A stretch of 64,000 bases of DNA from assembly GCA_023213315.1 (NCBI GenBank), contig JAKCPI010014212.1, positions 124,001-188,000 on the forward strand. Direction: 5' to 3'. A program made the position numbers and the translations under genes. Source of the stretch: Euborellia annulipes. Its lineage: Eukaryota; Arthropoda; Insecta; Dermaptera; Anisolabididae. The notes below the pieces were generated by a model that saw only the letters and a list, made by a program, of their open reading frames with translations, made no database searches and was not told the origin of the DNA. Position 1 is the first letter of the stretch. Every line of letters starts with the position of its first letter. Positions 37,292-47,569 of this stretch are shown here, in pieces.

Positions 37292-39697
37292 TTATTTGTT
37301 ATCTGGTAAGGCATAAGCCACTAAATAGTCGCCCATTTTCGTACCAAATGAACCATGACCACCGGCCATAATCACAACATATTGCTTACCATTGATTTCA
37401 TAAGTCATTGGTGTTGCTTGTCCACCCGCTGGTAAACGCGCTTCCCAAAGTTTTTTACCGTTAGTAACGTTAAACGCACGTATGTAGTTATCTTGAGTTG
37501 CACCAACAAACATGACATTACCGGCAGTAGAAATTGAACCGCCTAAACCAGGCACACCAATTTTCACAGCTGGTAACTGGAACAAGTTCGGTAAGCTGTC
37601 ACGAATTGTACCAATACGTTTTTTCCATACCACTTCATGAGTTTTTAAATCAACGCCAGCTACATAACCCCAAGCTGGTTGTTTACAAGGTAAACCAAGT
37701 GGAGATAGGAATGCGCTAATTTCTACACCATAAGGTACGCCGTACATCGGTTGTACGCCCTGTTCAGTTCCCGCACCTTTTGCAGTTTGCTCACGATTTG
37801 GATCAGCAGGAATTAAACGGCTTACGAATGGCAAACCAATCGGGTTCATTACAGCAACTTGACGGTCAGGGTTAACTGACATACCACCCCATTCAAATAC
37901 ACCTAAGTTACCAGGGAAAACTAAAGTACCGTTTTCTGATGGTGGAGTGTAAATACCATCGTAATTTAGACGTTTGAAAGAAACACGACACATGAGCTGA
38001 TCAAGCATAGTGGCTCCCCACATATCTTTATCTGTCAATTTGTCTTGTGGAGCTAAGTTCAAGTCAGAGAATGGCTGAGTTTTTGAGTAGAACTCACCTT
38101 TAGTTTGTGGTCCACGTTTAACTGTTTGTGGAACTGGTTTCTCAGTCACAGGAACAATTGGTTGACCATTACGACGATCAAGAACAAAGGCATTACCTGT
38201 TTTCGTCAATACATAGATTGCAGGAACAGTTTGACCAGCTTTATTTTTAATATCAGCTAAAGATGGTTGCGATGGTACATCCATATCCCATAAATCGTGA
38301 TGGGTTGTCTGGAAGTTCCATACTAACTTACCTGTAGAGGCATTAATCGCTAACATTGAGTTTGCATAACGCTCTTTCAGCTCAGTACGGTCACCACCCC
38401 AGATGTCTGGTGTACCTACACCTGTTGGCACATAAACGATATCAAGTTTGGCATCGTATGCTAAAGGTGCCCACGCATTTGGTGAGTTATGAACGAAATT
38501 CGTACCTTCACCCGGCATTGCATTTGGATCTGCCGCGCCTGTATCAAATACCCAAAGAAGTTTACCAGTGTTAACGTCGTATCCACGAATCACACCAGAT
38601 GGCTCTTTGTTTGAGTAGTTATCTGTTACTGAACCAGCAATCACGACAGTTGAACCAGTCACAATACCTGGAGAGGTTGGGTTGTAACCACCTGGATAAG
38701 CATATGGCATAAACTCTTGCAAGTTCACTTCACCATTTTGACCGAAGTCAGTACATGCTTTACCAGTGTCTGCATTTACAGCAACTAAACGGCCATCATT
38801 AACAGGAACAAAGACCTTACGCGGACATTGCGTAGAGTTAGATTTCTTGCCTTGAAGACTTGTTGCAAACTCAGTTGTGTTGTTTGCATCGTAATACATC
38901 ACACCACGACAAGTTAAATGCTGGAACGATTTATCCGTTTTAAGCTTCGGATCAAAACGCCATTTTTCTTTACCTGTAGCAGGATCAATCGAAATTAATT
39001 GCTGATGAGCCGTACAGATAAACATGTTATTACCGATTTTAATCGGAGTAACCTGATTGGTTGTTTCGCCAGAGTCATTATCCGTTTTAAGATCGCCAGT
39101 ACGTAAAGTCCAAGCAACTTTCAAATCTTTTACGTTTTGGTCATTAATCTGTTTCAACGGAGAATAACGCACACCTGCCTGAGTACGACCATAAGCTGGC
39201 CAGTCACTCTCTGCAACACCAGGTACAGCTTGAGCAGTTTCCGGCTGAGGTGTTTTGATTTCACCATTAATTTCTTGCGGATCGTTGAAAATCGAATAGA
39301 CCATCAACAAGATTGCAATTGCTAACGTTGAAGATAAGGCAACTTTACTTGATCCAAGGTTGTTGATTCCACGAGTTACAGCTGGAACCAATAACCATAA
39401 ACCAAGAATACCTAAAATATCTAAACGAGGTGCAAGAGCCCAAAAGTCAGTTCCAACTTCCCAGACTCCCCAAATAATGGTGCCTAGCATTAAAGCAGCA
39501 TACACCCACAATGCTGTGGAAGCGCGCTTATAGAGTTGCCATGCAACAATAAGGAGTAATACACCAGCAATAATATAGTAAATTGAACCGCCTAATGTAG
39601 CGAGCCAAATACCTCCAATTAACAGGAATAACGCCAATAACCCAACAATAATTACGGTAAAAGTCGTTAATCCTGATCTTGAAGTAGGTTGAGTCAT
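37292..39697 (-). CDS. gcd: Membrane-bound PQQ-dependent glucose dehydrogenase
   Basis: Oxidises periplasmic glucose to gluconolactone and passes electrons to ubiquinone. The start MTQPTSRSG at 39697 has AGAGGTGG. Five N-terminal membrane segments fill residues 12-145. The eight-blade PQQ propeller follows from VAESDWPAYGRTQAGVRYSPL. Propeller motifs include TTHHDLWDMDVPSQPSL near 460 (PQQ Asp/His region) and VWKKRIGTIRDS near 685. 801 residues, the family length. The cofactor may be imported by the receptor at 18220. A porin gene lies upstream. Confidence 0.95.
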   Translation of the reverse strand: MTQPTSRSGLTTFTVIIVGLLALFLLIGGIWLATLGGSIYYIIAGVLLLIVAWQLYKRASTALWVYAALMLGTIIWGVWEVGTDFWALAPRLDILGILGLWLLVPAVTRGINNLGSSKVALSSTLAIAILLMVYSIFNDPQEINGEIKTPQPETAQAVPGVAESDWPAYGRTQAGVRYSPLKQINDQNVKDLKVAWTLRTGDLKTDNDSGETTNQVTPIKIGNNMFICTAHQQLISIDPATGKEKWRFDPKLKTDKSFQHLTCRGVMYYDANNTTEFATSLQGKKSNSTQCPRKVFVPVNDGRLVAVNADTGKACTDFGQNGEVNLQEFMPYAYPGGYNPTSPGIVTGSTVVIAGSVTDNYSNKEPSGVIRGYDVNTGKLLWVFDTGAADPNAMPGEGTNFVHNSPNAWAPLAYDAKLDIVYVPTGVGTPDIWGGDRTELKERYANSMLAINASTGKLVWNFQTTHHDLWDMDVPSQPSLADIKNKAGQTVPAIYVLTKTGNAFVLDRRNGQPIVPVTEKPVPQTVKRGPQTKGEFYSKTQPFSDLNLAPQDKLTDKDMWGATMLDQLMCRVSFKRLNYDGIYTPPSENGTLVFPGNLGVFEWGGMSVNPDRQVAVMNPIGLPFVSRLIPADPNREQTAKGAGTEQGVQPMYGVPYGVEISAFLSPLGLPCKQPAWGYVAGVDLKTHEVVWKKRIGTIRDSLPNLFQLPAVKIGVPGLGGSISTAGNVMFVGATQDNYIRAFNVTNGKKLWEARLPAGGQATPMTYEINGKQYVVIMAGGHGSFGTKMGDYLVAYALPDNK

Positions 39698-39871
39698 AAA
39701 CCACCTCTTATCAATCATCATTTTTATCGGAAAGATAGGCCAAACTTTTAATTAAAAATTCGGCATCATCGATACATCTAAAACAAAACTCAGGCATAAA
39801 CAAAAAACGGAAGGTCAAGTTATTTCAATCAGTGATTTAATCTCGACAATCCGTTTTAGTAGTAAATACGC

Positions 39872-41125
39872 TTAGAATGCGGTTGAGAACTTAACACCGC
39901 CTACCCAAGTATTATCACCATTTTTTAATGCGCCCACATGACGAACATATTGTACATTCGGACGAATAGTCAGCCAGTTGGTAGCATGAATACCGTAGTA
40001 AAGCTCGGTATTGTATTCAGTGTCGTATTCTTTATTTTGGACATCGTTCCAATCATCGTTGATATGGATACGCGCAACACCTAATGCCAACTCATCTTGA
40101 GGACGTTGATTGAGCAAACCTTTATAGACTAAGCCTACATTTTGCATGTTATCAATTTTGTTGGTATCAGAGTCGTGGAATGTCAGATTCACAAAACCGG
40201 TCAAACCACGGTCTGTTTGATCAGCAGGCTGGAATAATTTTTGTTTTGCAGTAACCCAAACACCTTGCTTATGAGAGTTTTTGGTTTCATCTGTAATTTC
40301 TTTAGCATCAGCAGTGCTGTAGTAATAACCTAAACGGTATTCACCAGCCATGCTTTGTGTACCGAGTTTCGGTGACCAGACTACTTCAGCTGGAATAATT
40401 GCACCATGAGAGCCGTCTGTACTTAAGTTAAAACCTTTGCCTCGGTCCAGATTTTCTGGGTTGTATTCATATACACCCACTTGCGTATATAAGTCTGGTT
40501 GCAAGTTATATTTAACACGCATTGCCCATTGGCTGACTGGCCAGTTATACCACTGATCGCCTACCCAGTTCCCCACTTGCGAGCCACACAGTGCCAAGTT
40601 CTGGAAATCACAGTCAAAACTATTAAAGTCTTCACCTTCACCAAAACGACCCACTTTAACGTCTAATTTTTGATCCATGAATTTTTTCTTAATCCATAAA
40701 TCTGTTAAACGCCAAGTTTGCTCGCGCCCCCACACTTCTTGTGCAGAACTCAAATGTCCCGCTAAAGCTGGTGAATGCTCAGAAAGCGACTGACCATCAC
40801 GATAAGTTAATGTGATTTGAGCTTCTGTATCTTGCCACCCTAAAATTTTGTTTAGATCAAAATGGGTTCCTAGAGCAAGTTGCCCCGTATAAGCACTACC
40901 ATGCGTAGATGTATTTTTTGAATCTAAAATACCGGCATATTCACCGGTATATCCAAAAGAAAAATCATAACCTTGTGCTTGTAACGCGGTGCGTTGACCG
41001 TTCCAATCACCCAACATCCACGGACTATTTGGGTCGAATGCAGCAGCAGCTTGTGCGTGCTGTATAAAAAGAGTAATTGATAAAACGGATAAACAGGAAG
41101 CCATCAAGGATTTATGTGTTTTCAT
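39872..41125 (-). CDS. OprB-family carbohydrate-selective porin
   Basis: Outer-membrane barrel of 417 residues with a signal peptide (MKTHKSLMASCLSVLSITL...AQA). It opens with WMLGDWNGQRTALQAQGYDF, the OprB start, and ends in the usual terminal Phe (GGVKFSTAF). It should admit glucose to Gcd in the periplasm. Expression with gcd is likely: same strand, 174-base gap that includes a weak terminator-like repeat at about 39803-39861. Confidence 0.92.
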   Translation of the reverse strand: MKTHKSLMASCLSVLSITLFIQHAQAAAAFDPNSPWMLGDWNGQRTALQAQGYDFSFGYTGEYAGILDSKNTSTHGSAYTGQLALGTHFDLNKILGWQDTEAQITLTYRDGQSLSEHSPALAGHLSSAQEVWGREQTWRLTDLWIKKKFMDQKLDVKVGRFGEGEDFNSFDCDFQNLALCGSQVGNWVGDQWYNWPVSQWAMRVKYNLQPDLYTQVGVYEYNPENLDRGKGFNLSTDGSHGAIIPAEVVWSPKLGTQSMAGEYRLGYYYSTADAKEITDETKNSHKQGVWVTAKQKLFQPADQTDRGLTGFVNLTFHDSDTNKIDNMQNVGLVYKGLLNQRPQDELALGVARIHINDDWNDVQNKEYDTEYNTELYYGIHATNWLTIRPNVQYVRHVGALKNGDNTWVGGVKFSTAF

Positions 41126-41259
41126 GTTTACATACCTTTTATGTCTTTGTTTATAAAGGGTACGCTAATTTTATGTAAAGAAATTATTCAAAATGTTAAT
41201 CAATTGATTAATCTAATAATAATCTTACTACACATTGTATAAGAAATAGCCTCAGCTCT

Positions 41260-42378
41260 TTACCATTGTCCTTCACCAAGCTTTTGACCTATAAAGGAAT
41301 ATCTCATTTTTGATCTTGAAAACTTAATTGGGCAAGCCAACTGTGGTTCTGTATCTGCTGTATTATTTTGCAATGGTACATCCACAATCCATCCACGTTG
41401 TTGTGCTAAAGGCGAATTTAACGCCTCATTTAGACTTAAAACAGGTTCTACGCACACATCAAGATTTGCAAATATTTCATGCCATTCTTTAAATGTTCTA
41501 CTTTTAATTTTTTCTTGAATAGCTTGTTTAACTTCTTGTCGATCTTCGGCATCTAATGAAGCACCTTTTTGTAATAATAAAGGCAGATCAAGCGCTATTG
41601 ATAAACCTGACATAAATTGTGGTTCAAGACTGCCAATTGAAAGATAGCGCCCATCTTGTGTCATATAGTAATCATAGAAAATGCCACCATTGAGCATGCC
41701 CTGCTCTGGAGCTTGCTCGACCTGTGCAGCAAGTGTGGCTGATGCAGCCATGCTATTTAAACTAGCAACACAATCAGTCATGGAAATATCAATATATTGC
41801 CCCATACCACTGCGACCACGTTCAACGACCGCCGCTAAAATAGCAATGACAGCATGAAGTGAACCACCTGCAATATCTGCAACTTGAATGCCCAACGGTG
41901 GTGGACCACTGTCTTGTCGGCCGCTATACCCAGCAATACCAGCTAAAGCTAGATAGTTAATGTCATGCCCAGCTCTGTCTTTATAGCTTCCTGTCTGTCC
42001 ATATCCGGTAATTGAACAATAAATTAAACGTGGATTAATCTCTGCAAGCGTTGAATAGTCTAATCCTAGACGGCGCATGACATCAGGCCGAAACTGCTCG
42101 ATGACAATATCAAAGTCGGAAATCTTGGCTTTAATTAGATCAATACTCGCCGGATCTTTTAAATCGAGAACAATCGATTGTTTATTTCGGTTTAGATAAC
42201 TATGTGCCGTTGCTTGTCCATTTGCATAGGGTGGCATGATCCGAATTAAATCTGGGCGCGATGGAGATTCAATATGGATGACTTCAGCCCCCATATCGGC
42301 TAAGTACATTGTGGCAAAAGGTCCGGGTAAGAGTGTCGAGAAATCGAGAACTTTAAGTCCATTTAATGCTGTCGTCAT
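41260..42378 (-). CDS. Alpha-methylacyl-CoA racemase-like CoA transferase family protein
   Basis: Family III CoA enzyme of about 372 residues from the ATG at 42378; a GTG at 42393 is in frame. It shows GLKVLDFSTLLPGPFATMYLADMGAEV at the start, GHDINYLALAGIAGYSG near 140 (catalytic Asp) and FYDYYMTQDGRYLSIGSLEPQF near 235 (catalytic Glu). The Asp/Glu set fits methylacyl-CoA racemase more than CaiB. It would set the 2-methyl branch to S form before beta-oxidation. Divergent from the AraC gene. Confidence 0.85.
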   Translation of the reverse strand: MTTALNGLKVLDFSTLLPGPFATMYLADMGAEVIHIESPSRPDLIRIMPPYANGQATAHSYLNRNKQSIVLDLKDPASIDLIKAKISDFDIVIEQFRPDVMRRLGLDYSTLAEINPRLIYCSITGYGQTGSYKDRAGHDINYLALAGIAGYSGRQDSGPPPLGIQVADIAGGSLHAVIAILAAVVERGRSGMGQYIDISMTDCVASLNSMAASATLAAQVEQAPEQGMLNGGIFYDYYMTQDGRYLSIGSLEPQFMSGLSIALDLPLLLQKGASLDAEDRQEVKQAIQEKIKSRTFKEWHEIFANLDVCVEPVLSLNEALNSPLAQQRGWIVDVPLQNNTADTEPQLACPIKFSRSKMRYSFIGQKLGEGQW

Positions 42379-42588
42379 CGTTTTTTTAACCACTATTATT
42401 CATATTTTCTTTTATATTAGTTAAGCAAATATTCTAAAACAATGTCATGTTCAGCCATTTACCTTGATCATTTCGGCAATTTAACATGTAAAAAGTGCTT
42501 TTACTCTGTTGTAAATCGCCAATTTATTTTTTTAGACGGTCATTTAGGTCAATTTAAAGTGAACATCAAAGAGACTGAAGGATTCAAT

Positions 42589-43599
42589 ATGAGTCGCGAT
42601 ACGATTAGCATCCACTTCGTGAATGCGGCTTTAACAGGCGTAAAGCGCCTTGGCATGGATGTTGAAATACTCCTTTCACATGTGGGCATTGAAGCGGAAT
42701 TATTACGTCAACCTAAAGCTCGAATCTCACCAGAACAATACACTCGTTTTATAAAAATGTTGTGGATGGTCACACAAGATGAACACGTTGGCTTTGATGT
42801 ACAACCACGTCGTCTGGGCACTTTTGCCATTATGTGTCAGTTGATTATTCACGCAAAAACATTGGGCCAAGCCCTTGAACTCTCATCTCAATTTTACAAA
42901 TTATTTGGTGATGAATGGTCTGTAAGCCTAGAGCGTGACAAACATGAAGCACGCCTAGTTCCGCTCATTCCAAAAACTTTAGATCCAGATCATTTCATTA
43001 CTGAAAGTATGCTCATGATTTGGCACGGTCTAGCATCATGGTTAATTGAACGCCGCTTGCCATTAGAACGTGTTCATTTTAGCTATCCACGTCCTGCGCA
43101 TGCAGATGAATATGATGCATTATTTTTTGCACCAGTCATGCAGTTTGATGCGCCGCGTACTGAAATTACCTTTGCGGCTGATTATCTTGATTTACCAATT
43201 CGCCAAGATGAAAAGACACTAGAAGAGTTCCTAAAAGCAGCTCCTGCTCAGCTTTTAGTAAAATTCAAAAACACCAACTCGCTAACTTCTCGTATTCGTG
43301 AAGTGCTTAAGAGCCAGATTGGTGAAGAAATGCCAACGCTTAACGACGTTGCATCAATGTTGTATTTATCTCCACAAACCTTACGTCGCCGCTTGGCTGC
43401 TGAAGGGAAAAGCTATCAAGGCGTGAAAGATGCCCTACGTCGAGATGCGGCTATTCACTTATTACTCAACCCTGAATTAACACTTGAAGATGTTGCTCAA
43501 CAAGTTGGTTTTAGTGAAACGAGTACGTTCCACCGCGCATTTAAAAAGTGGACTGGTGTAACTCCTGGTTTATATCGCCAGCTACACGGTTACCACTAA
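42589..43599 (+). CDS. AraC-family transcriptional regulator
   Basis: 336 residues from the ATG at 42589 (GAAGGA upstream). The earlier in-frame ATG at 42442 adds an unlikely tail. The N-terminal ligand-binding domain spans about 20-210, and the AraC helix-turn-helix block covers about 245-330 with LNDVASMLYLSPQTLRRRL and LEDVAQQVGFSETSTFHRAF. It resembles the OruR/PF12625 type. It lies between the racemase-like gene and the thiolase/fadB pair, and so probably controls both. Confidence 0.9.
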   Translation: MSRDTISIHFVNAALTGVKRLGMDVEILLSHVGIEAELLRQPKARISPEQYTRFIKMLWMVTQDEHVGFDVQPRRLGTFAIMCQLIIHAKTLGQALELSSQFYKLFGDEWSVSLERDKHEARLVPLIPKTLDPDHFITESMLMIWHGLASWLIERRLPLERVHFSYPRPAHADEYDALFFAPVMQFDAPRTEITFAADYLDLPIRQDEKTLEEFLKAAPAQLLVKFKNTNSLTSRIREVLKSQIGEEMPTLNDVASMLYLSPQTLRRRLAAEGKSYQGVKDALRRDAAIHLLLNPELTLEDVAQQVGFSETSTFHRAFKKWTGVTPGLYRQLHGYH

Positions 43600-43629
43600 T
43601 TCTTAACTTCACTTTCGAGTTTCACATTT

Positions 43630-43656
43630 AGCCCAAGTTCAACTTGGGCTTTTTTG
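43630..43656 (+). terminator. Terminator after the AraC gene
   Basis: AGCCCAAGTT-C-AACTTGGGCT with T7. Confidence 0.85.
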
Positions 43657-43771
43657 TATTTCTATTGGCAAAAATCATCACCTGACTGGTGCGCTTATCG
43701 TCATTGCGTTGCCTTTTAAAACCAGTACACTCAAAACACAACAAAGTTTAAGTAATAAAAAAGGAACTGTT

Positions 43772-44977
43772 ATGAGCGAGGCTTATATTATTGATGCCAT
43801 TCGCACACCACGCGGAAAAGGAAAAAAAGATGGCTCTCTTTACGAAGTAAAACCAATTACCTTACTCACCACTTTATTAAATGAATTACAGCAACGCCAT
43901 CAACTCGATACCTCTAAAGTCGACGATATTGTGCTGGGCTGTGTAACTCCTATTGGTGATCAAGGCGGTGACATTGCAAAAACAGCAGCGATTGCAGCGG
44001 GTTGGAACGATGATGTTGCTGGTGTGCAAATCAACCGTTTTTGTGCATCAGGTTTAGAAGCAGTCAACATGGCAGCAATGAAGGTTCGCTCAGGCTGGGA
44101 AGATTTAGTTGTTGCAGGTGGCGTTGAGTCAATGTCACGTATTCCAATGGGGTCTGATGGCGGACCATGGGCGTTAGACCCTGAAACAAACCTTAAATCA
44201 TCATTTGTTCCACAAGGTGTCGGTGCAGACCTCATTGCAACTTTAGACGGCTATAGTCGCGAAGATGTAGACACATTTGCCGTGAACTCTCAACAAAAAG
44301 CAGCGGCGGCTCAGGCAAACGGCTATTTCGATCAATCAGTGATTCCTGTAAAAGATCACTCAGGCGTTTTGATTTTAGAAAAAGATGAGTTTATTAAAGG
44401 AAATACAACAGTTGAAGGCCTGACTAAACTCAACCCAAGTTTTGAAATGATGGGACAAATGGGTTTTGATGCCATCGCCCTACAAAAATATCCTGAAGCG
44501 CAAAAAATAAATCATGTTCATCATGCAGGTAACTCATCTGGCATTGTCGATGGAGCTGCTGTTGTTTTATTGGCCTCAGAAAAAGCCGTGAAAGAACAAA
44601 ACTTAAAACCACGCGCTAAAGTTTTGGCGACTGCACTCGTAGGGACAGACCCAACGATCATGCTTACTGGCCCTGCTCCTGCTGCACGTAAAGCCTTAGA
44701 AAAAGCTGGTCTTACCATTGATGATATTGATTTGTTTGAAGTCAATGAAGCCTTTGCAGCAGTTGTAATGCGTTTTATCAATGAACTCAATGTTCCACCA
44801 GAAAAAGTTAACGTAAATGGTGGTGCGATTGCTTTAGGCCATCCATTAGGTGCAACGGGTGCCATGATTTTAGGCACGCTACTTGATGAGCTTGAACGTC
44901 AAAATAAAAAGCGCGGTTTAGCGACGCTCTGTGTTGGTGGTGGTATGGGTATTGCCACCATTATTGAACGCGTATAA
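43772..44977 (+). CDS. Acetyl-CoA C-acyltransferase (beta-oxidation thiolase)
   Basis: 401 residues from the ATG at 43772 with AAGGA. Active site: Cys in [12 protein letters not shown] near 89, NEAFAAV near 335, His in [15 protein letters not shown] near 355 and CVGGGMG near 388. It is the FadA partner of the next gene, 18 bases away. Degradative rather than biosynthetic. Confidence 0.93.
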   Translation: MSEAYIIDAIRTPRGKGKKDGSLYEVKPITLLTTLLNELQQRHQLDTSKVDDIVLGCVTPIGDQGGDIAKTAAIAAGWNDDVAGVQINRFCASGLEAVNMAAMKVRSGWEDLVVAGGVESMSRIPMGSDGGPWALDPETNLKSSFVPQGVGADLIATLDGYSREDVDTFAVNSQQKAAAAQANGYFDQSVIPVKDHSGVLILEKDEFIKGNTTVEGLTKLNPSFEMMGQMGFDAIALQKYPEAQKINHVHHAGNSSGIVDGAAVVLLASEKAVKEQNLKPRAKVLATALVGTDPTIMLTGPAPAARKALEKAGLTIDDIDLFEVNEAFAAVVMRFINELNVPPEKVNVNGGAIALGHPLGATGAMILGTLLDELERQNKKRGLATLCVGGGMGIATIIERV

Positions 44978-44995
44978 AGATTAGGGATATTAAAG

Positions 44996-47132
44996 ATGAG
45001 TGCAATCCAATACGAAAAAAATGCCGATAACATTGTCATTTTAACGCTTGATTCAACAGGTCAATCTGCAAATACCATGAATGCCGAGTTTCGTGACTCG
45101 CTTGATGAAGCAACCCAAAAACTAAAAGCAGAAACAGCACTTGCGGGCGTTATTTTCCGCTCAGCCAAAAAAACTTTCTTTGCAGGCGGCGACTTAGATG
45201 AGCTTATTCAGGTTCAGCCTGAACATGCCACTGATTTTTTCAACATGGTTGAAAAGTTAAAAGGCCATTTACGTACCATTGAAACATTAGGTATTCCCGT
45301 AGTTGCAGCCTTAAATGGCACAGCGCTTGGTGGCGGTTGGGAAATAGCATTAAGTTGCCATCACCGCATTGCCATTAATGACCCAAAAAGTAAGTTCGGC
45401 CTACCTGAAGTCACTTTAGGCCTGTTACCAGGTGGCGGTGGTATTGTCCGCATGGTACGCCTACTTGGCTTACAAAACGCATTCCCATTTTTAATGGAAG
45501 GCAAGCAGTTCGGTGTCGATAAAGTAAAATCTTTAGGTTTAATCCATGACACTGCCGAAAACGAACAAGAGCTTTTAGATAAAGCGATCGCATGGGTAAA
45601 AGCCAATCCTAAGTCTCAACAACCTTTTGATGTAAAAGGCTATAAAATTCCGGGCGGCGATCCAAAGACTCCAGCAGTTGCACAAGTTCTTGCTATTGCC
45701 CCAGCCATGTTAAGAGACAAAACCAAAGGTTGTTACCCTGCTCCTGAAGCAATTATGGCAGCAGCAGTCGAAGGCGCTCAGGTTGATGTCGATACAGCGT
45801 TACGCATCGAATCTCGTTACTTCACCGAACTCACCACAGGTCAAATCTCTAAAAATATGATCGGTACTTTCTGGCACGGTCTAAATGCAATTAAGTCTGG
45901 CGCTAGCCGCCCTGCCGATGTTGCAAAATGGCAAGCCACCAAAGTTGGTGTGTTAGGTGCAGGCATGATGGGTGCTGGTATTGCATATTCAACCGCAATT
46001 AAAGGCATTCCTGTTGTACTAAAAGATGTATCTGTTGAAAATGCTGAAAAAGGCAAAGCCTATTCACAGAAACTCCTTGATAAACGCGTTTCTCAAGGTC
46101 GTATGACCGCAGAAAAACGTGATCAGGTTTTATCTCTGATTACGGCTACAGCTTCAGCGGAAGACCTCCAAGGTTGTGACTTAATTATTGAAGCCGTATT
46201 TGAAAACCAAGAGCTCAAAGCCAAAGTCACTCAAGAAGCTGAACAATATTTAGTTGGAGGTGGAATCTTTGCATCGAATACCTCCACACTACCAATCACA
46301 GGTTTGGCAACGGCGAGTAAAGATGCCCAGAAATTTATTGGACTACATTTCTTTAGCCCAGTCGACAAAATGCAGTTGGTTGAGATTATTAAAGGTAAAA
46401 ACACTTCAAGCGACACACTTGCTAAAGCCTACGACTTTGTACAACAAATTGGAAAAACGCCGATTGTTGTAAATGATAGCCGTGGCTTCTTTACCAGTCG
46501 TGTATTTGGTACTTTCATTCAAGAAGGTATGCGTCTACTTGCTGAAGGTGTCCACCCAGCGCGTATTGAAATGGCAGCACTTAAGGCAGGCATGCCTATA
46601 GGTCCTCTCGCTATTCAAGATGAAGTATCTTTAACCTTAACCGAACATGTTGCCAGTGAAGCACGTAAAGCATTACAAGCTGAAGGTAAAGATTTACCTA
46701 AAACGCCTGTAGATGAAGTGGTTCATACCATGATTCATGAATTGAACCGTAAAGGTAAAGCAGCGGGTGCAGGTTTCTATGACTATCCTGAAAATGGTAA
46801 AAAGCACCTTTGGGAAGGCTTAAATCGCTGGCAAAAAGATCATGATATTTCTGAGCAAGATATGATTGATCGCATTTTGTTTGTTACAGGCTTTAGACAC
46901 TCTACGCTGTTATGAAGAAGGCGTATTGGAGTCGGTGATTGATGCCAATGTTGGTTCTATATTTGGAATTGGTTACGCTCCGTGGACCGGAGGTGCAATC
47001 CAGTTCCTCAACCAATATGGTATCGAGAAAGCACAGAAGCGAGCTGAAGAATTAGCTGCCAAATATGGCGAACGTTTTACACCGCCAACATTACTAAAAA
47101 CTAAAGCTGAGCAGAAACAAAATATTCAATAA
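44996..47132 (+). CDS. FadB/FadJ-type beta-oxidation enzyme, frameshifted near the 3' end
   Basis: Multifunctional enoyl-CoA hydratase/3-hydroxyacyl-CoA dehydrogenase of about 711 residues. The hydratase N-half shows GGDLDEL near 65 and ALGGGWEIALSCHHRIA near 110, with PEVTLGLLPGGGG (catalytic Glu). The dehydrogenase half starts GVLGAGMMGAGIAY near 320 and shows HFFSPVDKMQLVEII near 450. After RILFV an extra A near 46886 breaks the frame; the next one resumes QALDTLRCYEEGV and ends at 47132. It forms an operon with the thiolase upstream. Confidence 0.9.
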
Positions 47133-47170
47133 CTTAGATTTAACGAATATTTAAAAACTGCATAAACCTT

Positions 47171-47205
47171 ACCCATATAAATATATTTTATTTATATGGG
47201 TTTTT
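47171..47205 (+). terminator. Terminator after the fadB-like gene
   Basis: Arms ACCCATATAAA/TTTATATGGGT and a T5 run. Confidence 0.8.
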
Positions 47206-47296
47206 CTTTATGACCTTTAAGATTTCAGCCTCACGCCTAAATATGCTATAAATAGACTTCATTTTTGTGCTTCTACAGCACATTCGAGAAATCCTT

Positions 47297-47554
47297 ATGT
47301 CCGATAAAAATTCTTCCGAATCAGCAGCTTTAGGCTGGAAATTTGTTCTGATCGTTGGTGTTTTGAGTGCGATTTTCCTTGGCTTTTTCTATTTAGCGAT
47401 GAGTAATGAACCTGACTATATGCCAGGGGCACAGCGCAAAGCACAACAAGAGCAAATGCAGCAAAAAACTGAAAAAACGACAGATCAACAATCTCAGCAT
47501 AGTGACGACATGTCTGAAATGGACATGAAAGAACATCAGCACTCACCTCAGTAA
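47297..47554 (+). CDS. Small single-pass membrane protein, unknown
   Basis: 85 residues from ATG 47297, the second in-frame Met, which removes ten upstream residues. One membrane helix (FVLIVGVLSAIFLGFFYLA) at 15-33, then a Gln/Glu/Asp/His/Met-rich tail with MSEMDMKEHQHSP. The His/Met tail could hold a metal. It is followed 16 bases later by the patatin gene. Confidence 0.7.
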   Translation: MSDKNSSESAALGWKFVLIVGVLSAIFLGFFYLAMSNEPDYMPGAQRKAQQEQMQQKTEKTTDQQSQHSDDMSEMDMKEHQHSPQ

Positions 47555-47569
47555 TCAGATATTTTTCAA

